A stretch of DNA of 64,000 nt from Actinomycetota bacterium. Lineage in GTDB: Bacteria; Actinomycetota; Actinomycetes; S36-B12; CAIYMF01. Location: NCBI GenBank assembly GCA_026393115.1, contig JAPLAU010000018.1, forward strand, positions 86,619 through 150,618, written 5' to 3'. The translations under genes were made by a program, and so were the position numbers. Of this stretch, positions 17,539 through 25,896 are shown piece by piece (position 1 is the first letter of the stretch; every line of letters starts with the position of its first letter). The notes under the pieces are model-generated. The model had not been told where the DNA came from, did not search any database, and saw nothing but the letters and a program-made list of their open reading frames with translations.

Positions 17539-19826
17539 CGCTCGGGCTCCTTCTGCTCAGGTGCTGCAGCGGACTCGGCGCTGGACTCACAAGCTCTCGG
17601 ACCTACGACGTCATGAATGGCCTCGAGGTTCCCTCGCGCGAAGCGCTTGTCAGGCTCGAGGTGGGCACCTTCAGCCCATTCATTCCACGCATTCACGAAG
17701 ACCAGTGGCTCAGAGCCCGCCGCAACAGCCGCCGCAGCAGCAGCGGCCACCCAGCGCCGGAAGGTCATCGGGTTACTGCCGTGGAAGACGTAGGCGGCCG
17801 ATCCTCGTCGCGCCGTGTTGTCCCAACCGGGCATGACACCGGGGTGGATGCGCAGCCCGCCAGGGCCGATGGTCGACAGATCGGCACCGCGTACGGCCGC
17901 TTCGTACGAGAGCACGTCGCCGGAGCTTCCCTGGTCGTATCCCGCAGCATCGTCGGCCAACGATTGCAGTCCGATACCTGATCCGGGGGTGAATCTCACG
18001 AGTGAGTCAAGCGAACTGAGCACGGTGGCGGGGATGGGCTCAAAATCACGCGACGGCACCACAGCGGCCACGTGCAGGCCGCCCAGACCGGCAGCCTCGG
18101 CGCGCGCCTTCCAGACAGTAATTGCGGCTGAGGCATTGGGAATGAGGCCCACTCGATAGAGCAGCAGTAGTGGTCGACCCCCTACCTGCACATACCGAGG
18201 ATCACTCAGCGCGGGCAGGATGTCGTCGATGTAGCGCTCGGCCCAGCCTTCAGGAAAAGTTTGGCCGATCAAGACGTCCGAATCGAGCCCATCCCAACGA
18301 CGCGTCCAATTCTCGTTGGCCCAACACAGTGCGAACGGGAACGGAATGGTCGGATCGGCCAACAGCGATTCGAGGGGCTCATTGAGCAAAGTGCGACCGT
18401 TGAACCAGTAGTGGTGCATGACGAATGCGTCGACACCGTGTTCAGCGGCCAGTTGCGCCTGCTCGCGCATCACCTCAGGGCCGAGGGTGTAGTTGCCAAG
18501 TTCAGTGGGCACCTGCGGCTGAAGGTGGCGCGCGAAGAGCGGTTGGGCGTTCTCAACATTGCGCCAGTCGGTGAAGCCTTCGCCCCACCACTCATCGTTT
18601 TCGGCAATCGCGTGGTACTGCGGCAGATAGAAGGCAAGCACGCGAGGCCGTTCGCTGACCGTGCGGCTGCGATGCAACCGACTCGGAACATCGTCCATCG
18701 TCACAATCTGCTGACCACTGGCCGCCACAAACTGACCGAGCAGACGCTCGATGGCGTGCGCTGTGGTGGCGTCGGTTTGCCCACCCTCATCGGGAAAGTC
18801 GTCGACGCTGAGATCGAGATCGGCCAACCGCTGCAACACCCACGGGCGACACCAGAACATTGATCCCGCCGCAAATTCGAGTGTGTCGGGATCGACGGCA
18901 ACGGGAAGCCGAGCCGCCAGCGCTTCAACAAGCGGCTGGTTGCGACCCCAGTGGTCAGGACCCGACACGTGACCGGTCGGCGCGATGATTCCGACCGAGG
19001 GATCGCGGCTGAGTAGTTCGATGACGTGCCCCACCTCGCCGGGTGAAGGAAGTAGCCCATCCAGTAAGCGGATACGCCAACCGTCGCCATCGATGCGGTG
19101 CGGTGAGCGTTTGGTGTGCACCTTGAGGATCGCCTCGTAGCCATCGAAATGACCTTCGTTGGCCAGCGCAACCAGTGGACCAAGATCACGCCCTCTGTTA
19201 GGCACCGTCTGAACGCGCGCGTGAGGGAAGTGACCGACGATGCGGGGAACGAGCCAGTCGGCGCGATCGTCGACCAATGTCACCAGCAGATCAAAGGGTT
19301 CGGGGATGCGGGCCAGCCGACTGGCAATGTCGTCCCACACTTCGGGGTAGTAGACATGCGCGACAACGAGCACCCGTGACTTCCGAATGGGAACAGCGCC
19401 GCCGGGACGTCGCGATCGCAGCGTGTTCGGAGGTGCTGCGAGTCGGTGGACCAACTCAGCAAGCTCGGGATCGACAGCCGTGGGTGGGAAGAGGCCGGTC
19501 ACCGGTGCCGCAACGGGTCCTCCGGTCACGCGCCGGCGGATGCGCCGGGGCACCTGACGCACTCTCCGAACGCGCCCTGCCACCATCCGAATGGGAGAGG
19601 TGACTCGCCATGAACTCGAAGACATCATCTCGTCCATCTGCCGCCGGTACTCGGTAAGGCCGGCTTCGAGTTGGGACACGCGCAGCCGAAGCCGCTCGTT
19701 CTCTTCGAGAACCGCGTCGAGCAACTCCAATTCCGACCCTTTCTGAGCACAGGGATCGAGTCGAACGCCGTCCCTTTGACTGGCTTTCAGTCTAGGGGAA
19801 TCCGCCGCCTCCGCGGCCGAGCACAC
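17535..19826 (-). CDS. RgpF-like/WbsX-like glycan assembly protein
   Basis: 763 aa. An N-terminal coiled coil (about 30-70: LDAVLEENERLRLRVSQLE) and basic stretch are followed by a rhamnan-synthesis F (RgpF) domain at about 140-390 (RVLVVAHVYYPEVWDD, NRGRDLGPLVAL, ILKVHTKRSPHR). A WbsX/GH99-like domain spans about 400-740 (VLAFYLPQYHAIAENDEWWG, LCWANENWTRRWDG, FVNAWNEWAEGAHLEPD). Both domains occur in rhamnose-rich O-antigen-like biosynthesis. It heads a four-gene chain with the exporter. The start is unclear: the longest form uses GTG without a ribosome site; a TTG about 33 codons in, after GAAAGGG, is an alternative. Confidence 0.8.
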   Translation of the reverse strand: MCSAAEAADSPRLKASQRDGVRLDPCAQKGSELELLDAVLEENERLRLRVSQLEAGLTEYRRQMDEMMSSSSWRVTSPIRMVAGRVRRVRQVPRRIRRRVTGGPVAAPVTGLFPPTAVDPELAELVHRLAAPPNTLRSRRPGGAVPIRKSRVLVVAHVYYPEVWDDIASRLARIPEPFDLLVTLVDDRADWLVPRIVGHFPHARVQTVPNRGRDLGPLVALANEGHFDGYEAILKVHTKRSPHRIDGDGWRIRLLDGLLPSPGEVGHVIELLSRDPSVGIIAPTGHVSGPDHWGRNQPLVEALAARLPVAVDPDTLEFAAGSMFWCRPWVLQRLADLDLSVDDFPDEGGQTDATTAHAIERLLGQFVAASGQQIVTMDDVPSRLHRSRTVSERPRVLAFYLPQYHAIAENDEWWGEGFTDWRNVENAQPLFARHLQPQVPTELGNYTLGPEVMREQAQLAAEHGVDAFVMHHYWFNGRTLLNEPLESLLADPTIPFPFALCWANENWTRRWDGLDSDVLIGQTFPEGWAERYIDDILPALSDPRYVQVGGRPLLLLYRVGLIPNASAAITVWKARAEAAGLGGLHVAAVVPSRDFEPIPATVLSSLDSLVRFTPGSGIGLQSLADDAAGYDQGSSGDVLSYEAAVRGADLSTIGPGGLRIHPGVMPGWDNTARRGSAAYVFHGSNPMTFRRWVAAAAAAAVAAGSEPLVFVNAWNEWAEGAHLEPDKRFARGNLEAIHDVVGPRACESSAESAAAPEQKEPER

Positions 19827-19880
19827 CCGGTGATCCGCGCTGACGTTCGCTATCCAGCCCTAACGAAGTACCCGTTGCCT

Positions 19881-19990
19881 CGACCAACCCCCCGGCGACC
19901 GCCCCCGCGAACCCCGACCCCGTGGCCGCCAAACCCCGAACCCCAACCCCCGACCCCCAACCCCGACCCCCAACCCCCGAACCCCAACCC
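19881..19990 (+). repeat. C-rich imperfect tandem tract
   Basis: About 110 bases made of short units such as CCCCGAA, CCCCAA and CCCCCGA, almost free of T and with G only as single bases on this strand. It resembles the C-rich tracts that precede the 44-bp elements, but no element follows here. It lies upstream of both the minus-strand glycan operon and the plus-strand sugar transferase. Confidence 0.7.
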
Positions 19991-20001
19991 GTGGGCATCT
20001 T

Positions 20002-20054
20002 TTGACCGAAGAAGTCCGAGACGGTCATCGATTGACCAAAGAAGCACGGGACGG
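20002..20054. repeat. Direct repeat pair (23 bp, 30 bp apart)
   Basis: TTGACCGAAGAAGTCCGAG plus ACGG at 20002-20024 and TTGACCAAAGAAGCACGGG plus ACGG at 20032-20054 match at 19 of 23 positions. The 30-base spacing is close to three helical turns. This falls in the 502-base stretch between the two glycan transcription units and could bind a regulator. Confidence 0.5.
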
Positions 20055-20257
20055 GGGCGCGCCCACCACTCGCATAGAGAAATAGCTACGCGGAATTTGC
20101 GCTTGCGCCTGAATTCACTCAAAGTAGGCGGTCGAGAGAAATACCCCCCAGTTGGGTGACGACGGAAATCTGCCCGGTTTCGTCCTCATATCATCGAAAA
20201 ACACGCGAACCGGACAGTCAGGGGAGCCAAACCGGTCCCTGTTACGTCTCAATTACG

Positions 20258-20309
20258 GATCGGATCATCCGGTCATTGAGTGAGCGATCGGACTATCCGG
20301 TCATGGAGT
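20258..20309. promoter_or_regulatory. Direct repeat pair just upstream of the sugar transferase
   Basis: GATCGG-N3-ATCCGGTCAT-N-GAGT occurs at 20258-20281 and again at 20286-20309, 28 bases apart, 21 of 24 identical. The second copy ends 20 bases before the start codon at 20329, so bound protein would overlap the promoter or leader. The rest of 19827-20328 holds only the two repeat features above and no convincing gene. Confidence 0.5.
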
Positions 20310-20328
20310 TGTCGAAATGGAGGTACGG

Positions 20329-21057
20329 ATGACCACAGACTCCGCACTTCCACAACGCGTGTTGTTTCCTTCGGTGATGGCCGACCTGTCCTACTCGCTC
20401 TTGCCCGCTGCGCCGGCTCCGGCCAAGCTCGCCGTCGTCCCCGACACCACGATCAGTTCGGCATTTTTGACCGCCAAGCGCATCACCGACGTGGTGCTCT
20501 CTGCCTTGCTCCTTCTCGTGCTTCTTCCGTTCATGCTGCTCATCGCACTAGCAATCCTGCTGACCAGCCGCGGCCCAGTTCTTCTCGTGCAAGACCGGGT
20601 CGGACTGCGCGGCAAGCCTCTTGGAATGCTCAAGTTCCGCACCATGATTGATGGCGCCCACGAACTTCGCGACGAAGTAATCGGTCGTCCCGACGACGGC
20701 ATCCTCGACCGCTACCGCGACGATCCGCGCATTACCCCCGTTGGTCGCGTGCTGCGCCGCTGGTCATTGGATGAACTTCCGCAGCTTCTCAACGTGCTCG
20801 GGGGTTCGATGTCACTTGTGGGACCTCGACCGATCCTGCCTGAGGAACTGCCGCTGCTCTCGCCTGTCGGTCACCGCCGTCACTCCGTCAAACCCGGTAT
20901 CACCGGACTGTGGCAGGTACGAGGCCGCAAGACGGTCACTTGGGACGACCGGATGGCCCTCGACCAGATGTACCTCGACGAGTGCTCCATGCGCATGGAC
21001 TCCGCGATCTTGATCCGCACTCTCGGCGCAGTCGTACACGGCGTCGGCGCCTACTAA
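20329..21057 (+). CDS. Undecaprenyl-phosphate sugar phosphotransferase (WcaJ/RfbP family)
   Basis: 242 aa from the ATG at 20329, chosen because GGAGG lies 5 bases before it; an ATG at 20317 has no ribosome site. One N-terminal membrane helix pair (VVLSALLLLVLLPFMLLIALAIL) is followed by the catalytic domain of bacterial sugar transferases: QDRVGLRGKPLGMLKFRTM, RRWSLDELPQLLNVLGGSMS, VGPRPILPEE and PGITGLWQVRGR. It transfers a sugar-1-phosphate to undecaprenyl phosphate and so starts the glycan repeat. It lacks the long multi-TM N-terminus of WcaJ. It lies divergent from the export operon. Confidence 0.9.
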   Translation: MTTDSALPQRVLFPSVMADLSYSLLPAAPAPAKLAVVPDTTISSAFLTAKRITDVVLSALLLLVLLPFMLLIALAILLTSRGPVLLVQDRVGLRGKPLGMLKFRTMIDGAHELRDEVIGRPDDGILDRYRDDPRITPVGRVLRRWSLDELPQLLNVLGGSMSLVGPRPILPEELPLLSPVGHRRHSVKPGITGLWQVRGRKTVTWDDRMALDQMYLDECSMRMDSAILIRTLGAVVHGVGAY

Positions 21058-21059
21058 CA

Positions 21060-21163
21060 ACCACCCCCTTCACACCACCCCCTTCACACCACCCCCTTCA
21101 CACCACCCCCTTCACACCACCCCCTTCACACCTCCCCTCACACCTCCCCTCACACCTCCCCGC
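21060..21163 (+). repeat. C-rich tandem repeat in front of element copy B
   Basis: Five perfect 14-base units ACCACCCCCTTCAC (21060-21129) are followed by two 12-base units ACCTCCCCTCAC and a partial third ending CGC. The tract begins two bases after the sugar transferase stop codon and runs straight into the 44-bp element. It has no spacers, so it is not CRISPR. The transcript would be C-rich and G-free, like a Rho-utilisation tract. Confidence 0.9.
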
Positions 21164-21207
21164 ATCGGGGGCACCCAAGCCCACACCTAGCGCGTCGCGC
21201 CGCCCCA
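21164..21207 (+). repeat. 44-bp intergenic element, copy B
   Basis: Same 44-bp layout as the other copies, with the middle changed to AAGCCCAC. Its ACCTAGCGCG block supplies the TAG stop codon (21187-21189 on the minus strand) and the last residues (GGATR) of the ribokinase-like gene. It lies between convergent genes and could end transcription from the left. Confidence 0.85.
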
Positions 21208-22026
21208 CTCCCCCAGTTCCCAACCCTGAGCGCCGCGAACTTCCACAGCGCGTGCGCCTGCGGCAACCGCCAGCCCCAGCGCTTCCTGCTGCTGAACCCC
21301 CAACGTCAGGGCGGCCGCAAGAGCACCGGCGAACGCGTCGCCCGCTCCCGTGGAATCGACGACGTCGGCCGCCCGACTCGGCACCAGGGCCTCGCCCCAC
21401 TGCGCCCCGGCCGCACCCCGCGTCACGACCACTGACCGATGCCTGAGACCTGCGCTCGTGAGCGCCGCATACTCACTCTCATTGACGACAAGAACGTCGC
21501 ATAGTTCAAGCACGTCGATCGGAAGCACTGCGAACGGTGAGGGATTGAGCACGACGGTCGCGCCCGCCGCATGACCTTTCACGATCGCTCGGCACACCAC
21601 ATCGACTGGAACTTCCAGTTGCAGCAGCACCACATCTCCCGGGCCAAAGCTCGCCTGCTCGACGTCGTGCGGCGTGAGTGCGGAATTCGCGCCGGCCGCC
21701 ACCACGATGCAGTTTTCCCCACGTGCGTCGACGAGGATGACCGCGTGACCCGTGACCAGCCCTGACACAACGCGTAGCGAACCCACATCAACGCCACGCT
21801 CTACGAGCCCTCGCCGATAGCGATCGCCATTGTCGTCACCACCGACGCAACCCACGAGGGTCACCTGCGCCCCGGCAGCGCTCGCGGCAACCGCTTGATT
21901 GGCACCCTTACCGCCAGGGTACGTACGGAAATCACGCGCCGCGACGGTCTCGCCCGGTGCGGGAAACGTCTCCACAGTCGCGACGAGATCGACATTCAAC
22001 GATCCGACCACCCAGACCCGCGCCAT
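21187..22026 (-). CDS. rbsK: PfkB-family sugar kinase (ribokinase-like)
   Basis: 279 aa. The N-terminal signature is VGSLNVDLVATVETFPAPGE and the GG motif YPGGKGANQAVAA; the C-terminal one is VDSTGAGDAFAGALAAAL, where D is the catalytic base. It phosphorylates a pentose, most likely ribose by similarity, with ATP. It has no transporter nearby; it is the last gene of the DegT-GT2-FemAB operon, 9 bases after the previous gene, with AGGAGG before the ATG. Its final codons come from element copy B. Ribose as substrate is likely but not shown by context. Confidence 0.8.
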   Translation of the reverse strand: MARVWVVGSLNVDLVATVETFPAPGETVAARDFRTYPGGKGANQAVAASAAGAQVTLVGCVGGDDNGDRYRRGLVERGVDVGSLRVVSGLVTGHAVILVDARGENCIVVAAGANSALTPHDVEQASFGPGDVVLLQLEVPVDVVCRAIVKGHAAGATVVLNPSPFAVLPIDVLELCDVLVVNESEYAALTSAGLRHRSVVVTRGAAGAQWGEALVPSRAADVVDSTGAGDAFAGALAAALTLGVQQQEALGLAVAAGARAVEVRGAQGWELGEWGGATR

Positions 22027-22035
22027 CGTCGCCTC

Positions 22036-22956
22036 CTAGCCCGTTGCTAGTTCATTCGCGCGATACGCCGGAAAATAGTCTGTACTCACATTCGCAGACA
22101 GCTGTTCGTAACGCTGCGCATTCAACACCGCCGACAGCAACCATGTCGGTCGCGTGTGCGTGGCCCACCGGCGCTTGAACACCGACAGACCATCGTCGTC
22201 AGACGCCGTCACGCCTGCACCCCCACCCAAGCTCAACCACTGTGCTCGCGTGCTGAAGAACTCAACGGCGCACGAGGTCAACCCCGCAGCCGCCTGCAAT
22301 CGGTAGGCCTCGTCAGTGACACCCACAAGATGCAGATAGGCGACATCGTCACGCTGCAGGTACAGGTGAGCGGCGATAACGATTCCCTCCTGTCGGGCCA
22401 CAATCAGTTGCGCGCCCGACAATTGGAGTTGCTCAGCAAGGGCAGTTGGCGACATCGCCCGTAGCCCTGTGAGACCGAAGCGCGCGGAAAGATTGCTGTA
22501 CAACTGCACCCAGTCATCGACGTACTGCGTCGGATCATCGGCGACCTCGATCTGCAGCGACCGCGCGGCTAAGCGAGCATTACGTCGCTGTCCCTGATCA
22601 CCGAGAGTCGCCAGTGGCTGCTGCATATCAATGACGAAGTGCTCCTTCCACGGCGTCAACTGAACTCCGGGGACGGCCGCAAGTTCCGGTGCGCGGACGT
22701 CACCGAATGGATCGGTGACCAACACGAGCGACACAAGTTCGGGAGCGAGAGTTCGAAGATCGTCAGCTAATCCATCCCAGCGAGGAGCACTGAAGAGCGG
22801 GTAACACCCCATGGCATCGCGGTCATTGATTCCAGATATCGCGCGCTCGAGTAACCAACCGCCACTGGCAGGCAACGCCCGAGGCGTTCCGAACTTACGA
22901 AGTGAGGCAGCATAAGCCGGATCGGAATACGCCAGCATCGGGCCTGTCACCGACAA
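22036..22956 (-). CDS. FemAB/GNAT-like acyl- or aminoacyltransferase
   Basis: 306 aa. Sequence character and secondary pattern resemble FemAB/CelD-type double-GNAT proteins: an N-terminal half with LLERAISGINDRDAMGCYPL, then QGQRRNARLAARSLQIEV and the C-terminal GNAT half (AQLIVARQEGIVIAAHLYLQ, YLHLVGVTDEAYRLQAA). Such proteins add amino acids or acyl groups to peptidoglycan or glycans. One base separates it from the GT2 gene upstream, which places it in glycan decoration. The exact group transferred is unknown. Confidence 0.55.
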   Translation of the reverse strand: MSVTGPMLAYSDPAYAASLRKFGTPRALPASGGWLLERAISGINDRDAMGCYPLFSAPRWDGLADDLRTLAPELVSLVLVTDPFGDVRAPELAAVPGVQLTPWKEHFVIDMQQPLATLGDQGQRRNARLAARSLQIEVADDPTQYVDDWVQLYSNLSARFGLTGLRAMSPTALAEQLQLSGAQLIVARQEGIVIAAHLYLQRDDVAYLHLVGVTDEAYRLQAAAGLTSCAVEFFSTRAQWLSLGGGAGVTASDDDGLSVFKRRWATHTRPTWLLSAVLNAQRYEQLSANVSTDYFPAYRANELATG

Positions 22957-22957
22957 C

Positions 22958-23995
22958 TCACGCTTCGGTGGAAGGCGTCGTCTGCAGATCGTTGATGAGT
23001 GACTCGGCGAGAGCTTGCCCTGCCTGTTGAGAAGAGATCAACGCAGCCAGGGTCGAAGTGGCCTGCTCAACACGCGCGCGCTGCATATCGCGATCGGCCG
23101 CGACCGCAGCGAATTCCCCACGCAGTCGCACCACCGAAGGCAGTGGGTCGTCTGAATGCCACATCACTTCAAGCACTCGATTGCGAAAGCCTTGTTGCAT
23201 CTCACCGCGAAGATGCGTCGCCATGAACCAGAGGCAATCCACCTCCGCAGTTCGACGAACGTCGTCGTCACGTTCAGCCCAGAAGTTCTGACCGTGCAGG
23301 CGGTAGCGCGACATCACATCAGGGAAATAGCCGATGTCTCCAGACTCGGCCGCCAAGGAGAACACGATGTAGTCCTCGGGCTGCTGGTCGGTAAGGGCGC
23401 GCAGTACCTCGGGGCGAAGTGCCGACGTACGAATCATGGCTGTGCACAACATAATCATGTTGCCTTCAACCAGCGCCGTGCCCGGAATGCGTTCAACACG
23501 TTGCTGCCATTGATCGAGGTACTCGATCAGGTGCTGTGCGTACTCCTCGCTGCCACCTTCGTTGCTGATCTCAACGCCGTGGTGGGAAATCGCGCACCAT
23601 GGGCGCTCATCCATGAACTGCTTCTGCCGCTCGAGCTTGGTTTCGTCGATCCAGAGATCATCGCCATCAAGGAAGGTAACGTACGGGGTGCTAATTCCGC
23701 CGAAGTAATCGCCGATCGTTGGCTTGCCCTGACCCATCTGATTCTCGCGTTGCAGTATCAACTCGATGCGGCCCGAATTGGCGACCTCGAGGCGTCGCAG
23801 AATGCGGGGCGTGTTGTCAGTTGATGCGTCGTCGTGCACGCGGATGTGAAACGTCGAATGATCCATGGTCTGGTTGAGGATGCTCGTGACAACTTCCTCA
23901 ATGATCGACTCGTTGTTGTACGTGGTGACAACCACGGCCACCTCAACATCGTCTGCGAATGGGGTGCCGAAGTACTCGGGTCCGGATGCGTTCAT
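22958..23995 (-). CDS. GT2-family glycosyltransferase
   Basis: 345 aa. GT-A fold landmarks are VAVVVTTYNNESIIEEVVTS at the N-terminus, HDDASTDNTPRILRR (nucleotide-binding aspartate), FLDGDDLWIDE (DXD-type metal motif) and a C-terminal region with Trp and Arg-rich acceptor loops. Helical tail with QARVEQATSTLAAL-like coiled coil character. Its start overlaps the aminotransferase-like gene by 4 bases. It would transfer a sugar to the growing surface glycan. Confidence 0.85.
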   Translation of the reverse strand: MNASGPEYFGTPFADDVEVAVVVTTYNNESIIEEVVTSILNQTMDHSTFHIRVHDDASTDNTPRILRRLEVANSGRIELILQRENQMGQGKPTIGDYFGGISTPYVTFLDGDDLWIDETKLERQKQFMDERPWCAISHHGVEISNEGGSEEYAQHLIEYLDQWQQRVERIPGTALVEGNMIMLCTAMIRTSALRPEVLRALTDQQPEDYIVFSLAAESGDIGYFPDVMSRYRLHGQNFWAERDDDVRRTAEVDCLWFMATHLRGEMQQGFRNRVLEVMWHSDDPLPSVVRLRGEFAAVAADRDMQRARVEQATSTLAALISSQQAGQALAESLINDLQTTPSTEA

Positions 23996-25077
23996 GCAAC
24001 CGCTCCTTGAACTGACTCGATAACCGAAACCACGCGGTCAACTTCCACCAACGTTAAGTCACGATGGAACGGCAAGCCAAGCACCGTCGCTACCAATGCA
24101 TCCGACACCGGAAATCCTCCGGGCGGAGATTCGACGTCAACGGTGTCGAACGCTGACATCTGATCGCAGCGTTTCTCCCACCAACGTCGAGATTCAATCG
24201 ACTGAGCTGCCAGTGCCACCTCGACAGCATCTCGAATTTCGGGCGTCGGGAAGCGCAGAATCCAATAGGGATTGACTCCGGGGTACGACGAACACGGCGA
24301 ACCCAGACCTAGCCGCATCTCCGCAGTGTTCGCCAGGGCACGAGCAGCGCGCCACTCGAATTCCTCTTGCTGCCACTGATCGAGGGCAGCCAGCGCGTAA
24401 GCAGCACCGGGCTCGGGCAGCTTGGCGTTCGTACCCGATACATCCGAAGAGCGAGTCACCACGAATCCGAGATTGGTGAACGACCGGAAGCGCTCGGCAG
24501 CCGCGTCAGTTCCGAGAATGACGACGCCACCCTCGCCCGCACCCAGCACTTTGGTGGCATGCAACGAAACAACGACAGCCCATGTGGCGGGTAAGTCCGA
24601 GAGGTCGAGGTCGGTTGCGCCGCCGGATGCTGCGGCGTCGAGAACCACGTACTTCCATTGACTCCACCGTGCGAGATCGCACTGGGCACCGAAGGGCAGT
24701 ACAGGAACGATGGCGTCGCGCTGGGCGTATTCGCTGTCGACATCGATTTGCCAGTCGGAGTCGGATACGTCATGGAAGGCAATGCGTTGTCCGGCATTCG
24801 TGATTGCCATCGGAGTTGCTGGGAAAGTCCAACTCGGGCAATGCACCGTAGTACCGGCTGGGAGCATCTCAAGCGCGCCCTGCAAGCCGAGGGTGGCGCT
24901 GCTACAGGTCACCACGCGACTGGCCCGAACATTGAAGCGCTCGGCGTAGCGGGCCTCGAGTTCGGTGACCAACGGGCCGAAGTTCGAATAGGTTCGGGCA
25001 GCGTCCATGCGTTGCAGGTACCCGGCCACAGCATCGGCCTTAGGCAGCCGCGGCCACATCACCCTCACCCGATCCAC
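23992..25077 (-). CDS. DegT/DnrJ/EryC1-family PLP aminotransferase-like protein
   Basis: 361 aa. VVTCSSATLGLQGALEML, then CPSWTFPATPMAITNAG and VVSLHATKVLGAGEGGVV, with K as the PLP lysine, are DegT-family landmarks. Known members aminate keto-sugars of nucleotide sugars. It heads an operon with a GT2, a FemAB-like protein and a sugar kinase, so an amino sugar may be made and then modified. GTG start at 25075-25077 sits six bases after TAGGAT (leaderless); a nearby ATG is in another frame. Confidence 0.8.
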   Translation of the reverse strand: MDRVRVMWPRLPKADAVAGYLQRMDAARTYSNFGPLVTELEARYAERFNVRASRVVTCSSATLGLQGALEMLPAGTTVHCPSWTFPATPMAITNAGQRIAFHDVSDSDWQIDVDSEYAQRDAIVPVLPFGAQCDLARWSQWKYVVLDAAASGGATDLDLSDLPATWAVVVSLHATKVLGAGEGGVVILGTDAAAERFRSFTNLGFVVTRSSDVSGTNAKLPEPGAAYALAALDQWQQEEFEWRAARALANTAEMRLGLGSPCSSYPGVNPYWILRFPTPEIRDAVEVALAAQSIESRRWWEKRCDQMSAFDTVDVESPPGGFPVSDALVATVLGLPFHRDLTLVEVDRVVSVIESVQGAVA

Positions 25078-25126
25078 CCATGAATCCTATGTCGGGCCGG
25101 GCGGCTTGAAGGTCGCCTGACCCGAA

Positions 25127-25894
25127 CTAGTGCTCGACGATCGAATTGCCGCCGTCTACGACGATCGATTGACCCGTGATGTAGGAGGCATCAGGGCTTG
25201 CAAGGAACGCCACCGCGTGGGCGATATCTGCGGGCGTACCTACCCGGCCGACAGGAATGGAGGTGGCAACCTCCTCCAGAACACCGGGGTCGGGGTAGAG
25301 GGCGAGCAAGCCCTCAGTCGCGATCGTTCCGGGCGCCACGCAATTCACCGTGATACCCACAGGTGCCAGTTCAAGTGCCGCCGATCGGGCAAACCCCTCC
25401 TGACCCGCCTTGGTCGCGCCGTAATGAGCGAGCCCTGCGATTCCGGTTCGTGGTCCGGTGATGGAGGTGATGAGAACAATCCGCGGATCACGACCTTCGC
25501 GAAGGTGGGGAATTGCGCTGCTCACCAACACCATCGTGGAGGTGAGGTTCGTATCAATCACCAACTTCCAGTCGCCAACCGACATCTGTGCCAATGACTG
25601 CTTCGGATAGATGCCCGCGCTGTGACACAGGATGTCGAGCCCGCCCAGAATCTCGGCGGCAGCCCCCACCAACGCGGCGGCTTCGTCGGCCTCGGCAAGA
25701 TCGGCCGAAATGAATTCGACGTGCGCACCTGACGCAGCAGCAAGGTCAGCGGCAATGCGCTGACCCAGGCCAGCGTCGCGACCACTGAACACGACCGACG
25801 CCCCGCAGGCGACAAACTCGTCGACAACGCCCCGGCCGATACCGCGCGTGCCACCGGTGACGAGTGCACGTTTCCCGCTCAGGTCTACTGGCAT
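25127..25894 (-). CDS. Short-chain dehydrogenase/reductase (FabG-like)
   Basis: 255 aa, classical SDR. Cofactor motif [10 protein letters not shown], then CHSAGIYP in place of NNAG, catalytic serine in [16 protein letters not shown] (Tyr-x-x-x-Lys) and the C-terminal [15 protein letters not shown](H)-dependent reduction or oxidation of an unknown alcohol. It follows the iron-type alcohol dehydrogenase by 2 bases, so the two probably act on linked substrates. Confidence 0.85.
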   Translation of the reverse strand: MPVDLSGKRALVTGGTRGIGRGVVDEFVACGASVVFSGRDAGLGQRIAADLAAASGAHVEFISADLAEADEAAALVGAAAEILGGLDILCHSAGIYPKQSLAQMSVGDWKLVIDTNLTSTMVLVSSAIPHLREGRDPRIVLITSITGPRTGIAGLAHYGATKAGQEGFARSAALELAPVGITVNCVAPGTIATEGLLALYPDPGVLEEVATSIPVGRVGTPADIAHAVAFLASPDASYITGQSIVVDGGNSIVEH

Positions 25895-25896
25895 GA

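Noticed and set aside
19881..19990. Another full element at the C-rich tract
   Set aside because: The tract is similar, but no 44-base core follows it.
21060..21163. CRISPR-like array
   Set aside because: Units of 12-14 bases are contiguous with no spacers, and no cas genes are present.
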